The notes: a model not told the origin generated them from the letters alone. Counted from the first letter of the stretch, positions 1-10,328 are shown. The stretch is DNA of 32,961 bases from an uncultured Sphingomonadales bacterium (GCA_937863505.1 CALMGC010000051.1:1-32961); one strand, 5' to 3'. Numbers and translations: made by a program.

Positions 1-137
1 CCGCCTGTGACACCGCCGGGACGGCCGACGTCGCCGCGACCCGCGCGGCGGGCGCGATCATCGCCGAGCGCCACGACGCGGAGGCTGACCGCGCGCTGAT
101 CGACCGCAGCATCGCCGGGCTCGGCCGCGCGCACTGA
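1..137 (+). CDS. C-terminal fragment of an unidentified protein (start lies outside the window)
   Basis: Open frame from the window edge ending ...DRALIDRSIAGLGRAH-TGA at 135-137, with coding-like composition, just upstream of chorismate mutase. Confidence 0.5.
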   Translation, partial: ACDTAGTADVAATRAAGAIIAERHDAEADRALIDRSIAGLGRAH

Positions 138-151
138 CGCGTGGCGGGCCT

Positions 152-445
152 ATGGTCGACCCCGAAGACTGCCGCACCATGGCCGAGGTCCGCGCGGGCG
201 TCGACGCGCTCGACGAGACGCTGGTCAAGCTGCTCGCCCGCCGCTTTCGCTACATGGACGCCGCCGCGCGCATCAAACCCGAGCGGGCGCAGGTGCGCGA
301 CGAGGCGCGCAAGGCGGCGGTGATAGCCCATGCGCGGGCGATTGCCGAGCGTGAGGGTGTGCCCGACGCGCTCGTCGCCGAATTATACGAGAGGTTGGTC
401 GAGACGTCCATTGCGTACGAGTTGGACCGCTGGAATGAACGCTAA
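152..445 (+). CDS. Chorismate mutase (AroQ class)
   Basis: 97 aa; MAEVRAGVDALDETLVKLLARRFRYMDAAARIK matches the AroQ helical pattern (R..ID.lD..lv.Ll..R). Confidence 0.9.
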   Translation: MVDPEDCRTMAEVRAGVDALDETLVKLLARRFRYMDAAARIKPERAQVRDEARKAAVIAHARAIAEREGVPDALVAELYERLVETSIAYELDRWNER

Positions 446-509
446 CGGCTAGCCGGTGTATAGGCTGTTGTCCCATTGCCGCCACGATTTTCGGTCAGCT
501 GTCATCTCC

Positions 510-974
510 ATGACAGAAATCAGACACGCGATTTTTCCGGACGATACGGCTGCGGTGCTGGGCATCTGGCGTGAGTTCATTGCCAACTCCCCGGTCAATC
601 TCGACTACCAACAAAATGACGCCGAGTTCGCGGACCTGGCCGGCAAGTACGTGGCACCGGGCGGCTGCATATTGTTGGCGGGTCAGGGGAACGACATCGA
701 GGGGTGCGTCGCCTTTCGCAAGGTCGATGCCGACATATGTGAGATGAAGCGGCTCTATGTTCGTCCTCACGCGCGCGGTAAGCGTCTGGGTCACGAGCTG
801 GTTGGCCGATTGATCGCGGAAGCCCGCATGGCCGGCTATCGCGAGATGAGACTTGATGTGATGGAGAAGTTTGTCTCCGCCCGAGACCTTTATCAGAGCT
901 TCGAGTCCGTCGCGGCTGAGCCGATCTCGTACAATCCGGTTCCGGGCGCGTCGTTCCTCGGTTTTCGGCTTTAA
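510..974 (+). CDS. GNAT family N-acetyltransferase
   Basis: MTEIRHAIFPDD... with CEMKRLYVRPHARGKRLGHELVGRLIAEARMAGYREMRLDV, the GNAT acetyl-CoA motif. The start at 510 is preferred over 456. Confidence 0.9.
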   Translation: MTEIRHAIFPDDTAAVLGIWREFIANSPVNLDYQQNDAEFADLAGKYVAPGGCILLAGQGNDIEGCVAFRKVDADICEMKRLYVRPHARGKRLGHELVGRLIAEARMAGYREMRLDVMEKFVSARDLYQSFESVAAEPISYNPVPGASFLGFRL

Positions 975-1078
975 TCGCGCGCACGATCGCCCGCGCTGCA
1001 CGAACTTAGGGACTGTTAGGCAGCAGCAACGGTCCAGTGCTCTAGCCCCGCGACTCTCGTCCCCCTACATCCTTAGTT

Positions 1079-3001
1079 ATGTCCTCCTACGGCCCGCCGA
1101 CCCGGTTTCACGAAGAGCAAGCCACTTTCACCATCCGGGGGAGCGACACGCCCGACCTCGACGCGGGCGTAGCTGCAATTCGTAACGTGTTGAAAACACT
1201 GCCCGCCGCGCCGGGCGTGTATCGGATGCAGGACGCCAAGGGCGACGTGCTCTATGTCGGCAAGGCGCGCGCGCTCAAGAACCGGGTCGCGAACTACACG
1301 AACGTGAACAATCTGACCCAGCGGCTCCGGCGCATGGTGTCGCAGACGCGGTCGATGACGATCGTCACCACCAACAACGAGGCCGAAGCGCTGCTGCTCG
1401 AGGCGCAGCTGATCAAGCGCTATCGCCCGGCGTACAACGTGCTGCTCCGTGACGACAAATCCTTCCCCTTCATCCTGCTACGTGGCGACCAGGAGTTTCC
1501 GCGCATCCAGAAGCATCGCGGGGCGCGGCGGGCGAAGGGCGACTATTACGGCCCGTTCGCGAGCGCGGGGTCGGTCAACAACACGCTCAACGCGCTTCAG
1601 AAGCTGTTCCTGCTGCGAAGCTGCACCGACGGGTTCTTCAAGACGCGCGACCGACCGTGCCTCCTGTACCAGATCAAGCGCTGTTCCGCGCCGTGCGTCG
1701 GACGGATCGACGAGGGCGGCTATGCCGAGTTGGTCGCCGACGCCAAGCAGTTCCTCGCGGGCAAGGCGACCGATGTGCAGGCCAAGCTCGGCAAGCAGAT
1801 GGAGGCGGCGGCGGAGGCGATGGACTTTGAGCTCGCCGCGCTGCTGCGCGACCGGCTGAAGGCGCTCACCTTCGTGCAGGGGACGCAGTTCATCAACGCG
1901 GAAGGCGTCGGCGATGCGGACATCTTTGCGATGGCGTGCAAGGACGGGGTGATCGGTATCCAGGCGTTCTTCATCCGCGGTGGGCAGAATTGGGGACACC
2001 GCAGCTTCTTCCCGAGCCATGTGAACGACGTGCCCGAAGATGAGGTGATGACAGCATTTCTCACGCAATTCTACGAGGAAGTGCCGCCCGCCCGCACCGT
2101 GTTCGTCGACCGCGAGTTGCCCGAAGCGGCGCTGCTCGCCGAGGCCTTCGCGGAGCAGGCGGGGCGCAAGGTCGAGCTGTCGGTGCCGCAGCGGGGCACG
2201 CGCCGCCGCCTGCTCGATCAGGCAAAGCGCAATGCGGAGGAGGCGCTCGACCGGCGGCTGGCGGAATCGACTACGCAGGCAAAGCTGCTGCGCGAGGTGG
2301 CCGAGCTGTTCGACCTGCCCGAGCCGCCCGACCGGATCGAGGTGTACGACAACAGCCATATCCAGGGCACCAACGCGCTCGGCGCAATGGTGGTCGCGGG
2401 GCCGGAGGGCTTCCGCAAGGGGCAGTATCGCAAATTCAACATCAAGGGTAACGAGGCCGCGACGGACGACGATTTCGGGATGATGCGCGAGGTGTTCCGC
2501 CGCCGCTTCGCGCGCCAGATGGAGGAAGCGCCCGACCGTGATGACGCGACTTGGCCCGACATCGTCCTCATCGACGGCGGCAGGGGCCAGCTCAACGCGG
2601 CGAGGGCGGTGCTGGAGGACCTCGGCATCGAGGACGTGTGCCTGGTCGGCGTCGCCAAGGGACCGCATCACGGGCGCGAGGGGCGCGAGGTGTTTCACAT
2701 GCTCGACGGGCGCGAGTTCCAGCTGCCGGTCAACGCGCCCGTGCTGTTCTACCTCCAACGGCTGCGTGACGAGGTCCACCGTTTCGCGATCGGCGCGCAC
2801 CGCGAGAAGCGCGCCAAGGCGATGGGGGCGAGCCCGCTCGACGAGGTGCCCGGCATCGGCCCCGCGCGCAAGAAGGCGCTGTTGATGCACTTCGGCACGG
2901 GGCGCGCGGTTCGGAACGCGAGCTTGGAGGACCTGCAAAAAGCGCCAGGCGTAAGCGTAAGCGTCGCGCAACAGGTGTACGACTTCTACCACGCGCGCTG
3001 A
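1079..3001 (+). CDS. uvrC: Excinuclease ABC subunit C
   Basis: 640 aa; GIY-YIG domain ([32 protein letters not shown]), UVR motif, RNase H-like domain ([15 protein letters not shown]) and C-terminal HhH. Confidence 0.97.
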   Translation: MSSYGPPTRFHEEQATFTIRGSDTPDLDAGVAAIRNVLKTLPAAPGVYRMQDAKGDVLYVGKARALKNRVANYTNVNNLTQRLRRMVSQTRSMTIVTTNNEAEALLLEAQLIKRYRPAYNVLLRDDKSFPFILLRGDQEFPRIQKHRGARRAKGDYYGPFASAGSVNNTLNALQKLFLLRSCTDGFFKTRDRPCLLYQIKRCSAPCVGRIDEGGYAELVADAKQFLAGKATDVQAKLGKQMEAAAEAMDFELAALLRDRLKALTFVQGTQFINAEGVGDADIFAMACKDGVIGIQAFFIRGGQNWGHRSFFPSHVNDVPEDEVMTAFLTQFYEEVPPARTVFVDRELPEAALLAEAFAEQAGRKVELSVPQRGTRRRLLDQAKRNAEEALDRRLAESTTQAKLLREVAELFDLPEPPDRIEVYDNSHIQGTNALGAMVVAGPEGFRKGQYRKFNIKGNEAATDDDFGMMREVFRRRFARQMEEAPDRDDATWPDIVLIDGGRGQLNAARAVLEDLGIEDVCLVGVAKGPHHGREGREVFHMLDGREFQLPVNAPVLFYLQRLRDEVHRFAIGAHREKRAKAMGASPLDEVPGIGPARKKALLMHFGTGRAVRNASLEDLQKAPGVSVSVAQQVYDFYHAR

Positions 3002-3729
3002 TGCACCTCGCCGCGCCCGCAATCGTCCTGTCCACCCGCGCGCATGGCGAGCATGGGCTGATCGTCCGCGCACTGACGGAGCGGGACGGCGTGCAACCGG
3101 GCTATGTGCGCGGCGGGCGGTCGCGGCGGCTGCGGCCGGTGCTGCAGCCGGGCAATGCTGTGCTGGGCGATTGGCGAGCGCGGACCGCCGAGCAGCTTGC
3201 GGCGCTGACGGTGGAGCTGGTCGCGAGCTGCGCGCCGTTATGGGCGGAGCCGCTGCCGGCGGCCGCGATCGAATGGTCGACCGCGCTGACCGCCGCCGCG
3301 CTGCCCGAGGCGCAGCCCTATCCGGCGCTATACGCGGCGCTGAGCGGGATGCTCGGTGCGATCGAGGCGGCCCCCGCTGCGCGCGGCTGGGCGGCGGCGC
3401 TGGTGCGGTATGAGCTGTTGCTGTTGGGGGAACTCGGCTTCGGCCTCGATCTGGAACGGTGCGTGGTGAGCGGGGCGGAGGACGGACTTGCTTTTGTGAG
3501 CCCGAAGAGCGGCGGCGCGGTGAGCCGGGCGGCGGCGGCGGGCTATGAGGACCGGCTGTTCGCGCTTCCCGCGTTCCTGCGCGAGGGTGGCGCGGCGGAC
3601 TGGCCCGACATCTTGGCAGGCTTGCGGATCACCGGGCAGTTCCTGTCTCGCGACATCCTCACCGATCGCCGCGCCGAACCGCTGGCCGCGCGCGAGCGGC
3701 TAATCGAGCGCCTCAAGCGCGCCGCGTAG
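3001..3729 (+). CDS. recO: DNA repair protein RecO
   Basis: N-terminal OB-fold ([46 protein letters not shown]), [20 protein letters not shown] overlap with uvrC. Confidence 0.93.
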   Translation: MHLAAPAIVLSTRAHGEHGLIVRALTERDGVQPGYVRGGRSRRLRPVLQPGNAVLGDWRARTAEQLAALTVELVASCAPLWAEPLPAAAIEWSTALTAAALPEAQPYPALYAALSGMLGAIEAAPAARGWAAALVRYELLLLGELGFGLDLERCVVSGAEDGLAFVSPKSGGAVSRAAAAGYEDRLFALPAFLREGGAADWPDILAGLRITGQFLSRDILTDRRAEPLAARERLIERLKRAA

Positions 3730-3787
3730 CACTCCGCTTGTCGAACCGCCCGCTTTTACCTAGGCGAGAGGGCGTGAAGGACGGATC

Positions 3788-4843
3788 GTGACGCGCAAGC
3801 TGGTTGCTTTGCTCCCCGGTGACGGGATCGGGCCGGAGGTGGTCGCCGAAGCGCGGCGGGTGCTCGACGCGCTGGGGCTAGACCTCGCTTATGAGGAGGC
3901 CGCGGTCGGCGGCGCGGCGTACCTCGCGAGCGGGCACCCGCTGCCGCCCGCGACGTTGGCGCTCGCCGCCCGCGCGGACGCGATCCTGTTCGGCGCGGTG
4001 GGCGACCCGCGCTTCGACACGCTCGACCGCGCGCTGAGGCCCGAACAGGCGATCCTCGGGCTCCGCCGCGAACTCGGGCTGTTCGCCAACCTCCGCCCGG
4101 CGCGACTGTTCGCGGGGTTGGAGGACGCCTCCGCGCTCCGGCCCGAGGTCGCGCGGCGGATCGACATGGTGATCGTCCGCGAGCTGACCGGCGATGTGTA
4201 TTTCGGCGACAAGGGCCGCCGAACGACCGACGCGGGCCTGCGCCAAGGGTATGACGTCATGGCCTATGACGAGGCGGAGATCGCGCGCATCGCCCGGGTC
4301 GCGTTCGGCATGGCGTCGCGGCGCAAGCGGGTGCTGCACTCGATCGACAAGGCGAACGTGCTCGAAACGTCGCAGCTGTGGCGCGACGTGGTAATGGAGG
4401 TCGCGCGCGACTACCCGGAGGTCGCGGTCACGCACATGTATGTCGACAACGCGGCGATGCAGCTGGTGCGGAACCCCGGCCAATTCGACGTCGTCGTCAC
4501 CGGCAATCTGTTCGGCGATATCCTGTCGGATCAGGCCAGCATGTGCGCGGGGTCGATCGGCATGCTGCCCTCCGCCTCCTTGCGCGCGTGGGAGGGCGAC
4601 ACCGGGCTGTACGAGCCGATCCACGGCTCCGCGCCCGACATTGCGGGGCAGGGCAGGGCGAACCCGTGCGCGGCGATATTGTCGGCGGCGATGATGCTGC
4701 GGCACTCGCTGGGCGAGCCGGAGGCGGCGGACCGGGTCGAGGCGGCGGTGGCGCAGGCGATCGCGGCTGGCGCGCGAACGGCGGACCTTGGCGGCGCGCT
4801 CTCCACCCGCGCGATGGGCGATGCGGTGCTGGCCGCGCTATGA
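3788..4843 (+). CDS. leuB: 3-isopropylmalate dehydrogenase
   Basis: 351 aa; [74 protein letters not shown]. Confidence 0.97.
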   Translation: MTRKLVALLPGDGIGPEVVAEARRVLDALGLDLAYEEAAVGGAAYLASGHPLPPATLALAARADAILFGAVGDPRFDTLDRALRPEQAILGLRRELGLFANLRPARLFAGLEDASALRPEVARRIDMVIVRELTGDVYFGDKGRRTTDAGLRQGYDVMAYDEAEIARIARVAFGMASRRKRVLHSIDKANVLETSQLWRDVVMEVARDYPEVAVTHMYVDNAAMQLVRNPGQFDVVVTGNLFGDILSDQASMCAGSIGMLPSASLRAWEGDTGLYEPIHGSAPDIAGQGRANPCAAILSAAMMLRHSLGEPEAADRVEAAVAQAIAAGARTADLGGALSTRAMGDAVLAAL

Positions 4844-5961
4844 CTGGGGCGCTCGAGCTGGCGGTCGTCATCCCGACCTTCAACGAGCTGGCCAACGTCC
4901 CGCTGATCGTCGCCAAGCTCGACGCGGCGCTGGCGGGCGTCGCGTGGGAAGCGATCTTCGTCGACGACAACAGCCCTGACGGCACCGCCGACGCCGCCCG
5001 CGCGATCGGCGTACGCGACCCGCGAGTGCGCGTGATCCAGCGGATCGGGCGGCGCGGCCTGTCATCCGCCTGTATCGAGGGGATGCTCGCGACCCCCGCG
5101 CCGGTGGTGGCGGTGATCGACGGCGATCTCCAGCATGACGAGCGCATCCTCCCCGACATGCTGCGCGCGTTGCAGCGCGACCCGGCGCTCGATCTGGCGA
5201 TCGGCTCGCGGTTCGTCGCCGGCGGCGGGACGGGCGAGTGGGACAGCGACCGGGTGGCGAAGTCGGCGCTGGCGACCCGGCTGTCGCGCCGCGTGCTCCA
5301 GGCCGACGTGTCGGACCCGATGAGCGGCTTTTTCATGATCCGGACCGCGCGCGCGCGCGATCTGGTGCCGCGCCTCAACGCGATCGGCTTCAAGATCCTG
5401 CTCGACCTGATGACCGCCGCGCCGGTGCCGCTGCGCTTCGTGGAGCTGCCCTATACGTTCCGGGTGCGCCAAGAGGGGGAGAGCAAGCTCGATCATGTCG
5501 TCGCGCTCGAGTTCCTGATCGCGCTGTACGACCGCATGTTCGGGCGCGTCGTGCCCGTCCGCTTCGCATTGTTCGCGGGGGTGGGCGCGCTGGGCGCGAT
5601 CGTGCACTTCCTGGTGCTGATCCCGCTGTTCCGGCTGCTCGCGGCGGAATTCGCGATCGGCCCCGATCCGGCGTTCCGGGCGGCGACGATCGCGGCGACG
5701 CTGGCGGCGATGACGTTCAACTACCTGCTCGACAACGCACTGACGTACCGTGACGCGCGGCTGAAGGGGGCGAGGGCGCTGGCGAAGGGGTGGGCGGTGT
5801 TCTGCCTCGTCTGCGGCGTCGGCGCGGTCGCCAATGTCGGGGTCGCGAGTTTCCTGTTCGACGCGCGCTATGGCTTCGCGCTCCCCGCGCTGGCGGGCAT
5901 CGCGGTGGGCGCGGTGTGGAACTACGCGCTGTCCTCGCGCTTCGTGTGGGGGCGATATTAG
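4840..5961 (+). CDS. GT2 dolichol-phosphate-mannosyltransferase-like protein with C-terminal GtrA-type membrane domain
   Basis: [28 protein letters not shown]...[16 protein letters not shown]...[18 protein letters not shown]-terminal TM segments [24 protein letters not shown]. The start at 4840 overlaps the leuB stop (ATGA). Confidence 0.9.
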   Translation: MTGALELAVVIPTFNELANVPLIVAKLDAALAGVAWEAIFVDDNSPDGTADAARAIGVRDPRVRVIQRIGRRGLSSACIEGMLATPAPVVAVIDGDLQHDERILPDMLRALQRDPALDLAIGSRFVAGGGTGEWDSDRVAKSALATRLSRRVLQADVSDPMSGFFMIRTARARDLVPRLNAIGFKILLDLMTAAPVPLRFVELPYTFRVRQEGESKLDHVVALEFLIALYDRMFGRVVPVRFALFAGVGALGAIVHFLVLIPLFRLLAAEFAIGPDPAFRAATIAATLAAMTFNYLLDNALTYRDARLKGARALAKGWAVFCLVCGVGAVANVGVASFLFDARYGFALPALAGIAVGAVWNYALSSRFVWGRY

Positions 5962-7232
5962 AGCCAGCTCCTAAACCACATCCAGCGCTGGAAAGACTGC
6001 GCGCCGGCGAGCGGCATCGCTGACAGGATCGGGTAGAACCACGCGAACAGCGCCGCGAGCAGCACGAGCCACGCCTCGTCCCACCCCTTCAGCCGCCCGC
6101 GCCCGAACCGCGCCCACGCGCCCGCGATCGGCAGCGCGAGCAGGATGCTGGGCAGGTAGTAATAGTAGAAGAATCCGAGCGACTTGGGGATCACCGCCCA
6201 GACCGCGAGCCCGGCGATCCACAGCAGCGCGGCGGCGGTCAGCCTCGCGTCGCGCTCGCGCCAGCCCGCCCACAGGCACAGCGGCACCGCGACCAGCCCG
6301 CTCCACAACATCGCCGGGTTGCCGAGCATCAACACCCCGCGCTGCGCCCCGTCGACGCGCTCGTACAGATACCAGATCGGCCGGATCATCAACGGCCACG
6401 TCCACCAGACGGATTGGTAGGTGTGCGCCGGAAGCACTTGTGTTTGCTGATGAAACATCGCGACCTGGAACGGGATCAGCGTGGCGAGCGTCAGCGGCTG
6501 ATCGGCATAGAAGAAGGCGGGCGCGAAGGTGACGAGATAGGCGAGCGCCGCCACCGCGCCGAGCGAGAGCAGCGCGGGGAGGGCGGCCATGCCCGGCCAA
6601 TGGCGCTGCCCCCTGCCGCCCAGCGCGGGCCCGATCGCCCGGTGGTCGCGCCACCGCACCCACAGGAACGCCGCGCCCGCGAAGCCGACGTACGGCAGGG
6701 CCGCCCACTTGCACGCGGTCGCGAGCCCCAGCAGTGCCGCGCCGAGCAGCCACCTGCGCCATGCCGCGCCAGCCTGCCCCGCCCGCATCGACCAGAGCAA
6801 GGCGGCGATGCCCAGAACCGCGAACGCCGCCATGAACCCGTCGAGCATGGCGATCCGCGCTTGCACGAACACGGTGAAGTTGAGCACCACCGCCGCCCCC
6901 GCCAGCGCCGCCGTGCGCGCGCGACTCCAGATCAGCCACGCGATCGCGACCACGCCCACCACGACCGCGCTCGCCGCCAGCGTCGACATCACCCGCCACC
7001 CGCAGCTGTCATCCCCGAACAGCCACATGCCAAGCGCGATCAGCTCCTTGCCCAGCAGCGGGTGCTCGGTGTTGCGCGGCCCCGCCAGCGTCAGCAGCAC
7101 GCGCGCGGCGGGGACGTAATGCACCTCATCGAACACCGGCTTGCCCGGCACGCTCACGCGAAACAGGAACAGCGCCTCCGCGACCAGGCCGAAGACGAGC
7201 GCGAGCGGCAGGGGGCGGCGGAACCAGGGCAT
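5958..7232 (-). CDS. PMT-family (dolichyl-phosphate-mannose--protein mannosyltransferase-like) glycosyltransferase
   Basis: Multi-TM; PVFDEVHYVPAARVLL...NTEHPLLGKELIALGMWLFGDDSCGWRVMS and ARIAMLDGFMAAF resemble PMT motifs (DExxY; HPPLxK). Start MPWFRRPLPLALVFG at 7232. Confidence 0.85.
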   Translation of the reverse strand: MPWFRRPLPLALVFGLVAEALFLFRVSVPGKPVFDEVHYVPAARVLLTLAGPRNTEHPLLGKELIALGMWLFGDDSCGWRVMSTLAASAVVVGVVAIAWLIWSRARTAALAGAAVVLNFTVFVQARIAMLDGFMAAFAVLGIAALLWSMRAGQAGAAWRRWLLGAALLGLATACKWAALPYVGFAGAAFLWVRWRDHRAIGPALGGRGQRHWPGMAALPALLSLGAVAALAYLVTFAPAFFYADQPLTLATLIPFQVAMFHQQTQVLPAHTYQSVWWTWPLMIRPIWYLYERVDGAQRGVLMLGNPAMLWSGLVAVPLCLWAGWRERDARLTAAALLWIAGLAVWAVIPKSLGFFYYYYLPSILLALPIAGAWARFGRGRLKGWDEAWLVLLAALFAWFYPILSAMPLAGAQSFQRWMWFRSWL

Positions 7233-7238
7233 CGGGCA

Positions 7239-7279
7239 GCGCCTCCCTTGCAGGGCGGCGCACGGAAAGGCAAAGCGCC
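7239..7279 (+). promoter_or_regulatory. Candidate translational-control leader of metZ: two mutually exclusive hairpins
   Basis: GCGCC(7239-7243)-T-CCC-TTGCA-GGG-C-GGCGC(7257-7261). The same GGCGC can instead pair with GCGCC(7275-7279), enclosing GGAAAGG(7264-7270), 5 nt before the ATG at 7285. Confidence 0.4.
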
Positions 7280-7284
7280 AAGCC

Positions 7285-8490
7285 ATGAAGCGCACCACCG
7301 GGCAGGACCGTTCGATCACGCAGGGCTGGCGACCCGCGACCCGCGCCGTCCGCGGCGGCACCGCGCGGTCGGAGTTCGGCGAGACGTCAGAGGCGATCTT
7401 CCTCACCTCCGGCTATTCCTACGATTGCGCGGAGGACGCCGCCGCACGGTTCGCGGGCGAGCAGGCTGGGATGACGTACTCGCGGCTTCAGAATCCGACG
7501 GTGGAGATGCTGGAACACCGCATCGCGCTGCTGGAAGGCGCGGAGGCGTGCCGCGCGGCCGCGAGCGGGATGGCGGCGATGACGGCGGTGTTGCTGTGCC
7601 AGCTGTCGGCGGGCGACCATATGGTCGGCGGGCGTGCGGCGTTCGGGTCGTGCCGGTGGCTGACCGACACGATGCTGCCCCGCTTCGGCATCGAGACGAC
7701 GGTCGTCGACGCGCGCGACCCGCAGGCATTCGCCGACGCGATCCGGCCCAATACCAAGGTCTTCTTCTTCGAAACGCCCGCCAATCCGACGATGGACGTG
7801 GTCGACCTGCGCGCGGTGTGCGATCTCGCCCGCGCGCACGGGATCACGACCGTGGTCGACAACGCCTTCGCCACCCCCGCGCTGCAACGCCCGATGGAAT
7901 GGGGGGCGGACGTCACCGCCTATAGCGCGACCAAGATGATGGACGGGCAGGGGCGCGTGCTCGCGGGCGCGGTGTGCGGGACCGAGGCGTTCATCAACGA
8001 CTCGCTGCTGCCGTTCACGCGCAACACCGGGCCGACGCTGTCGCCGTTCAACGCCTGGGTGGTGCTCAAGGGGCTGGAGACGCTCGACCTGCGTATCCGC
8101 CGCCAGTCGGAAAGCGCGCTGGAGGTGGGGCGCTTCCTCGAGCCGCGCGTGAATCGGATGCTGCATCCCGGGCTGCCGAGCCACCCGCAACACAATCTCG
8201 CGGCCACGCAGATGGACGCCTGCGGACCGATCTTCGCGTTCGAGGTGGAGGGGCGCGCGCAGGCACATGCGCTGCTCAACGCGCTGGGGCTGATCGACAT
8301 CTCGAACAACATCGGCGACTCGCGCTCGCTGATGACGCACCCCGCGTCTACGACGCATTACGGCGTCGCGCCCGAGAAGCGCGAGGAGATGGGTGTGACG
8401 GAGGGATTGCTCCGGCTCAACGTGGGGCTGGAGGATCCGGCGGACCTCCTCGCCGACCTTGACCAAGCGCTGACGATGGTGGGGCTGTGA
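7285..8490 (+). CDS. metZ: O-succinylhomoserine sulfhydrylase
   Basis: Start MKRTTGQDRSITQGWRPATRAVRGGTARSEFGETSEAIFLTSGYSYD; PLP lysine motif VTAYSATKMMDGQGRVLAGAV; Cys/Met metabolism PLP family. Confidence 0.93.
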   Translation: MKRTTGQDRSITQGWRPATRAVRGGTARSEFGETSEAIFLTSGYSYDCAEDAAARFAGEQAGMTYSRLQNPTVEMLEHRIALLEGAEACRAAASGMAAMTAVLLCQLSAGDHMVGGRAAFGSCRWLTDTMLPRFGIETTVVDARDPQAFADAIRPNTKVFFFETPANPTMDVVDLRAVCDLARAHGITTVVDNAFATPALQRPMEWGADVTAYSATKMMDGQGRVLAGAVCGTEAFINDSLLPFTRNTGPTLSPFNAWVVLKGLETLDLRIRRQSESALEVGRFLEPRVNRMLHPGLPSHPQHNLAATQMDACGPIFAFEVEGRAQAHALLNALGLIDISNNIGDSRSLMTHPASTTHYGVAPEKREEMGVTEGLLRLNVGLEDPADLLADLDQALTMVGL

Positions 8491-8885
8491 GGTCGCTCTT
8501 CCCCCATGCGGCGGAGACGGCGGGCGTGGTCGTGCGCGTGTCGGTCAGCTACCTGCCCGAACAATCCGAGCCGCGGCGCGGGCGCTGGTTCTGGGCCTAT
8601 CACGTCCGCATCGAGAATGAGGGCAGGCAGGCGGTGCAGCTGCTCACCCGCCACTGGGTCATCACCGACGGGCGCGGCGCTCGGCATTCGGTGGAGGGCG
8701 AGGGCGTCGTCGGCGAGCAACCGCTGATCGAGCCGGGTGGCAGCTTCGACTATGTCTCCGGCTGCCCGCTCGCGACGCCGACCGGACAGATGCAGGGCAG
8801 TTATCGCGTTGTCGGCGAGGACGGCGCGCAATTTGACGTCGCGATTCCCAAGTTCGCGCTGGTCGCCCCGGCGGTGGCGACGTGA
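8487..8885 (+). CDS. apaG: ApaG domain protein
   Basis: VRVSVSYLPEQSEPRRGRWFWAYHVRIENEGRQAVQLLTRHWVITDGRG...GVVGEQPLIEPGGSFDYVSGCPLATPTGQMQGSY. GTG start overlapping the metZ stop. Confidence 0.95.
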   Translation: MRSLFPHAAETAGVVVRVSVSYLPEQSEPRRGRWFWAYHVRIENEGRQAVQLLTRHWVITDGRGARHSVEGEGVVGEQPLIEPGGSFDYVSGCPLATPTGQMQGSYRVVGEDGAQFDVAIPKFALVAPAVAT

Positions 8886-8889
8886 CCGT

Positions 8890-8980
8890 CCCCCTCTCGC
8901 TTGCGGGAGGGGCTGGAGGTGGGCCGATCCGGTTGTTCTCCTCCAGCCCACCCCCGGCCCCTCCCGCAAGCGGGAGGGGG
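8890..8980. repeat. Large imperfect inverted repeat with nested palindromes (CTCCCGCAAGCGGGAG type)
   Basis: Left arm CCCCCTCTCGCTTGCGGGAGGGGCTGGAGGTGGG (about 8890-8923) and right arm CCCACCCCCGGCCCCTCCCGCAAGCGGGAGGGGG (about 8947-8980) are near-perfect reverse complements. Each arm has its own palindromic core. Confidence 0.85.
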
Positions 8981-8985
8981 GAAGG

Positions 8986-9780
8986 GTGAAACGAACTCAC
9001 CTTCCGCTCAACGGCCTGCGCGTCCTCGACGCCGCCGCCCGGCATCTCTCCTTCACACGCGCCGCCGACGAGCTCGCGGTGACGCCCGCCGCGGTCGGGC
9101 AGCAGGTGCGCGCGCTGGAGGAGACGCTGGGCGTGGTGCTGTTCCGCCGCACGACGCGTGGGCTGGAGCTGACGCCCGAGGGGGAGGCGGGGCTGGTGTC
9201 ACTGCGTGGCGGCTTTCTCCAGTTCGAGGAAGCGGTGCGCGCGATGCAGGCGGGGCAGTCGTCCAAATCGTTGACGATCGCCGCGCCGCGCGACGTGACG
9301 GAGAAGTGGCTGATGCCGCACCTCGCCCGGCTGGCGCGCGGCGACCGCGAGCTGCGCTTCCTCTTGGTCGCGACCGATGGCGAGCCCGACTTCACCGAAG
9401 CCAATCTCGATCTCGCGATCCGCTGGGCGGATGGGCCGGGTGATTACGAAGGGGAAGCGCTCGAGTCAGAAGGGCTGGTCGCGGTCGTTGCGCCCGACGG
9501 AGCCCGCGACGCGCCCGCGATCGCCTGGCCCGGCTGCCCGACCGAGGATGTGGGCGCGCCCGTTCGGGTCGCGGATGCGGGGCTGGCGATCGACGCGGCG
9601 GCGGAGGGGCTCGGTCGCGCGACCGTGCCCGAATTGCTCGCGCGACGCGATCTCGCGGCGGGGCGGGTGCGGGCGCTGGGCGAGCCCCGGCCCTCGCGGC
9701 TCGGCTATTGGCTCGTCGCCCCGCTCCCGCAATGGCGGCAGAAGAAGGTGCGCGCGCTGGTCAACGCGCTGACCGAATGA
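8986..9780 (+). CDS. LysR-family transcriptional regulator (GcvA-like)
   Basis: GTG start; LPLNGLRVLDAAARHLSFTRAADELAVTPAAVGQQVRALEETLGVVLFRRTTRGLELTPEGEAGL is the LysR HTH; LysR substrate-binding domain follows. Confidence 0.93.
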   Translation: MKRTHLPLNGLRVLDAAARHLSFTRAADELAVTPAAVGQQVRALEETLGVVLFRRTTRGLELTPEGEAGLVSLRGGFLQFEEAVRAMQAGQSSKSLTIAAPRDVTEKWLMPHLARLARGDRELRFLLVATDGEPDFTEANLDLAIRWADGPGDYEGEALESEGLVAVVAPDGARDAPAIAWPGCPTEDVGAPVRVADAGLAIDAAAEGLGRATVPELLARRDLAAGRVRALGEPRPSRLGYWLVAPLPQWRQKKVRALVNALTE

Positions 9781-10019
9781 GCGAGGACTTGGCCGCATAC
9801 CGGCACGCGGCGGCGCGGGTGGCGAGGCCTTTGCGAGTCGCTGGGCTTGCTCTGACGATTTTGGCGCTGGTGCTGGCGATGTGGCCGGGCCTGTCCAAAG
9901 CGGTGCCGCTCGCGATCGCCGCGCTCGCGTTGCTGCACCTGCTCGCCGCGATCAGCGTCCGGCTGCGTCGCCCCAAGCCGCAAATGCCAGCGCCTGACTG
10001 GTTAACGCCACGAAGCTGA
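9777..10019 (+). CDS. Small two-TM protein of unknown function
   Basis: 80 aa MSEDLAAYRHAAARVARPLRVAGLALTILALVLAMWPGLSKAVPLAIAALALLHLLAAISVRLRR; ATGA overlap with the upstream LysR gene. Confidence 0.65.
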   Translation: MSEDLAAYRHAAARVARPLRVAGLALTILALVLAMWPGLSKAVPLAIAALALLHLLAAISVRLRRPKPQMPAPDWLTPRS

Positions 10020-10073
10020 GCACGGGAGCGCCCGCGTCCACGCGGTATCAGCCGCGTCGCATGGCTTACCCCG

Positions 10074-10328
10074 TCAGCGGCACATCAGCGATGACGCGTT
10101 CGGCAATCCGCTTAACCGATCGCTGCTTAATGTGCATTCATGCGTGCCTGCGGGAAGGGAAGCCGTCAGCACCAAATCGGTTCCCCGATAATGGCAGGCT
10201 ATATAAACGGGCCCGCGTATCCCTTGAAACGTCCAGCGACTCATCGGGCCGGAGCCATGTTGCTGCAACGTGGTCGGCGCAAGCTCCACTTGGTCCCGAA
10301 CGACGCCATCGTAGAAGCCGATCGAACT
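10074..10328 (-). pseudogene. C-terminal remnant of a STY0301-like (putative immunity/lipoprotein) family protein
   Basis: Minus-frame FYDGVVRDQVELAPTTLQQHGSGPMSRWTFQGIRGPVYIACHYRGTDLVLTASLPAGTHECTLSSDRLSGLPNASSLMCR* with no intact N-terminus. Family recalled from motif pattern. Confidence 0.5.

Noticed and set aside
1478-3073. 531-aa antisense ORF across uvrC
   Set aside because: Arg/His-rich translation with no family pattern, fully antisense to a clear uvrC; a high-GC artefact.
7239-7279. Calling the metZ leader a SAM-II riboswitch outright
   Set aside because: The conserved SAM-II core as recalled is not present; reported only as alternative hairpins.
6414-7925. 503-aa + strand ORF across the PMT gene and metZ
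   Set aside because: Out-of-frame, Arg/Gln/Pro-rich; explained by GC codon bias opposite two confident genes.
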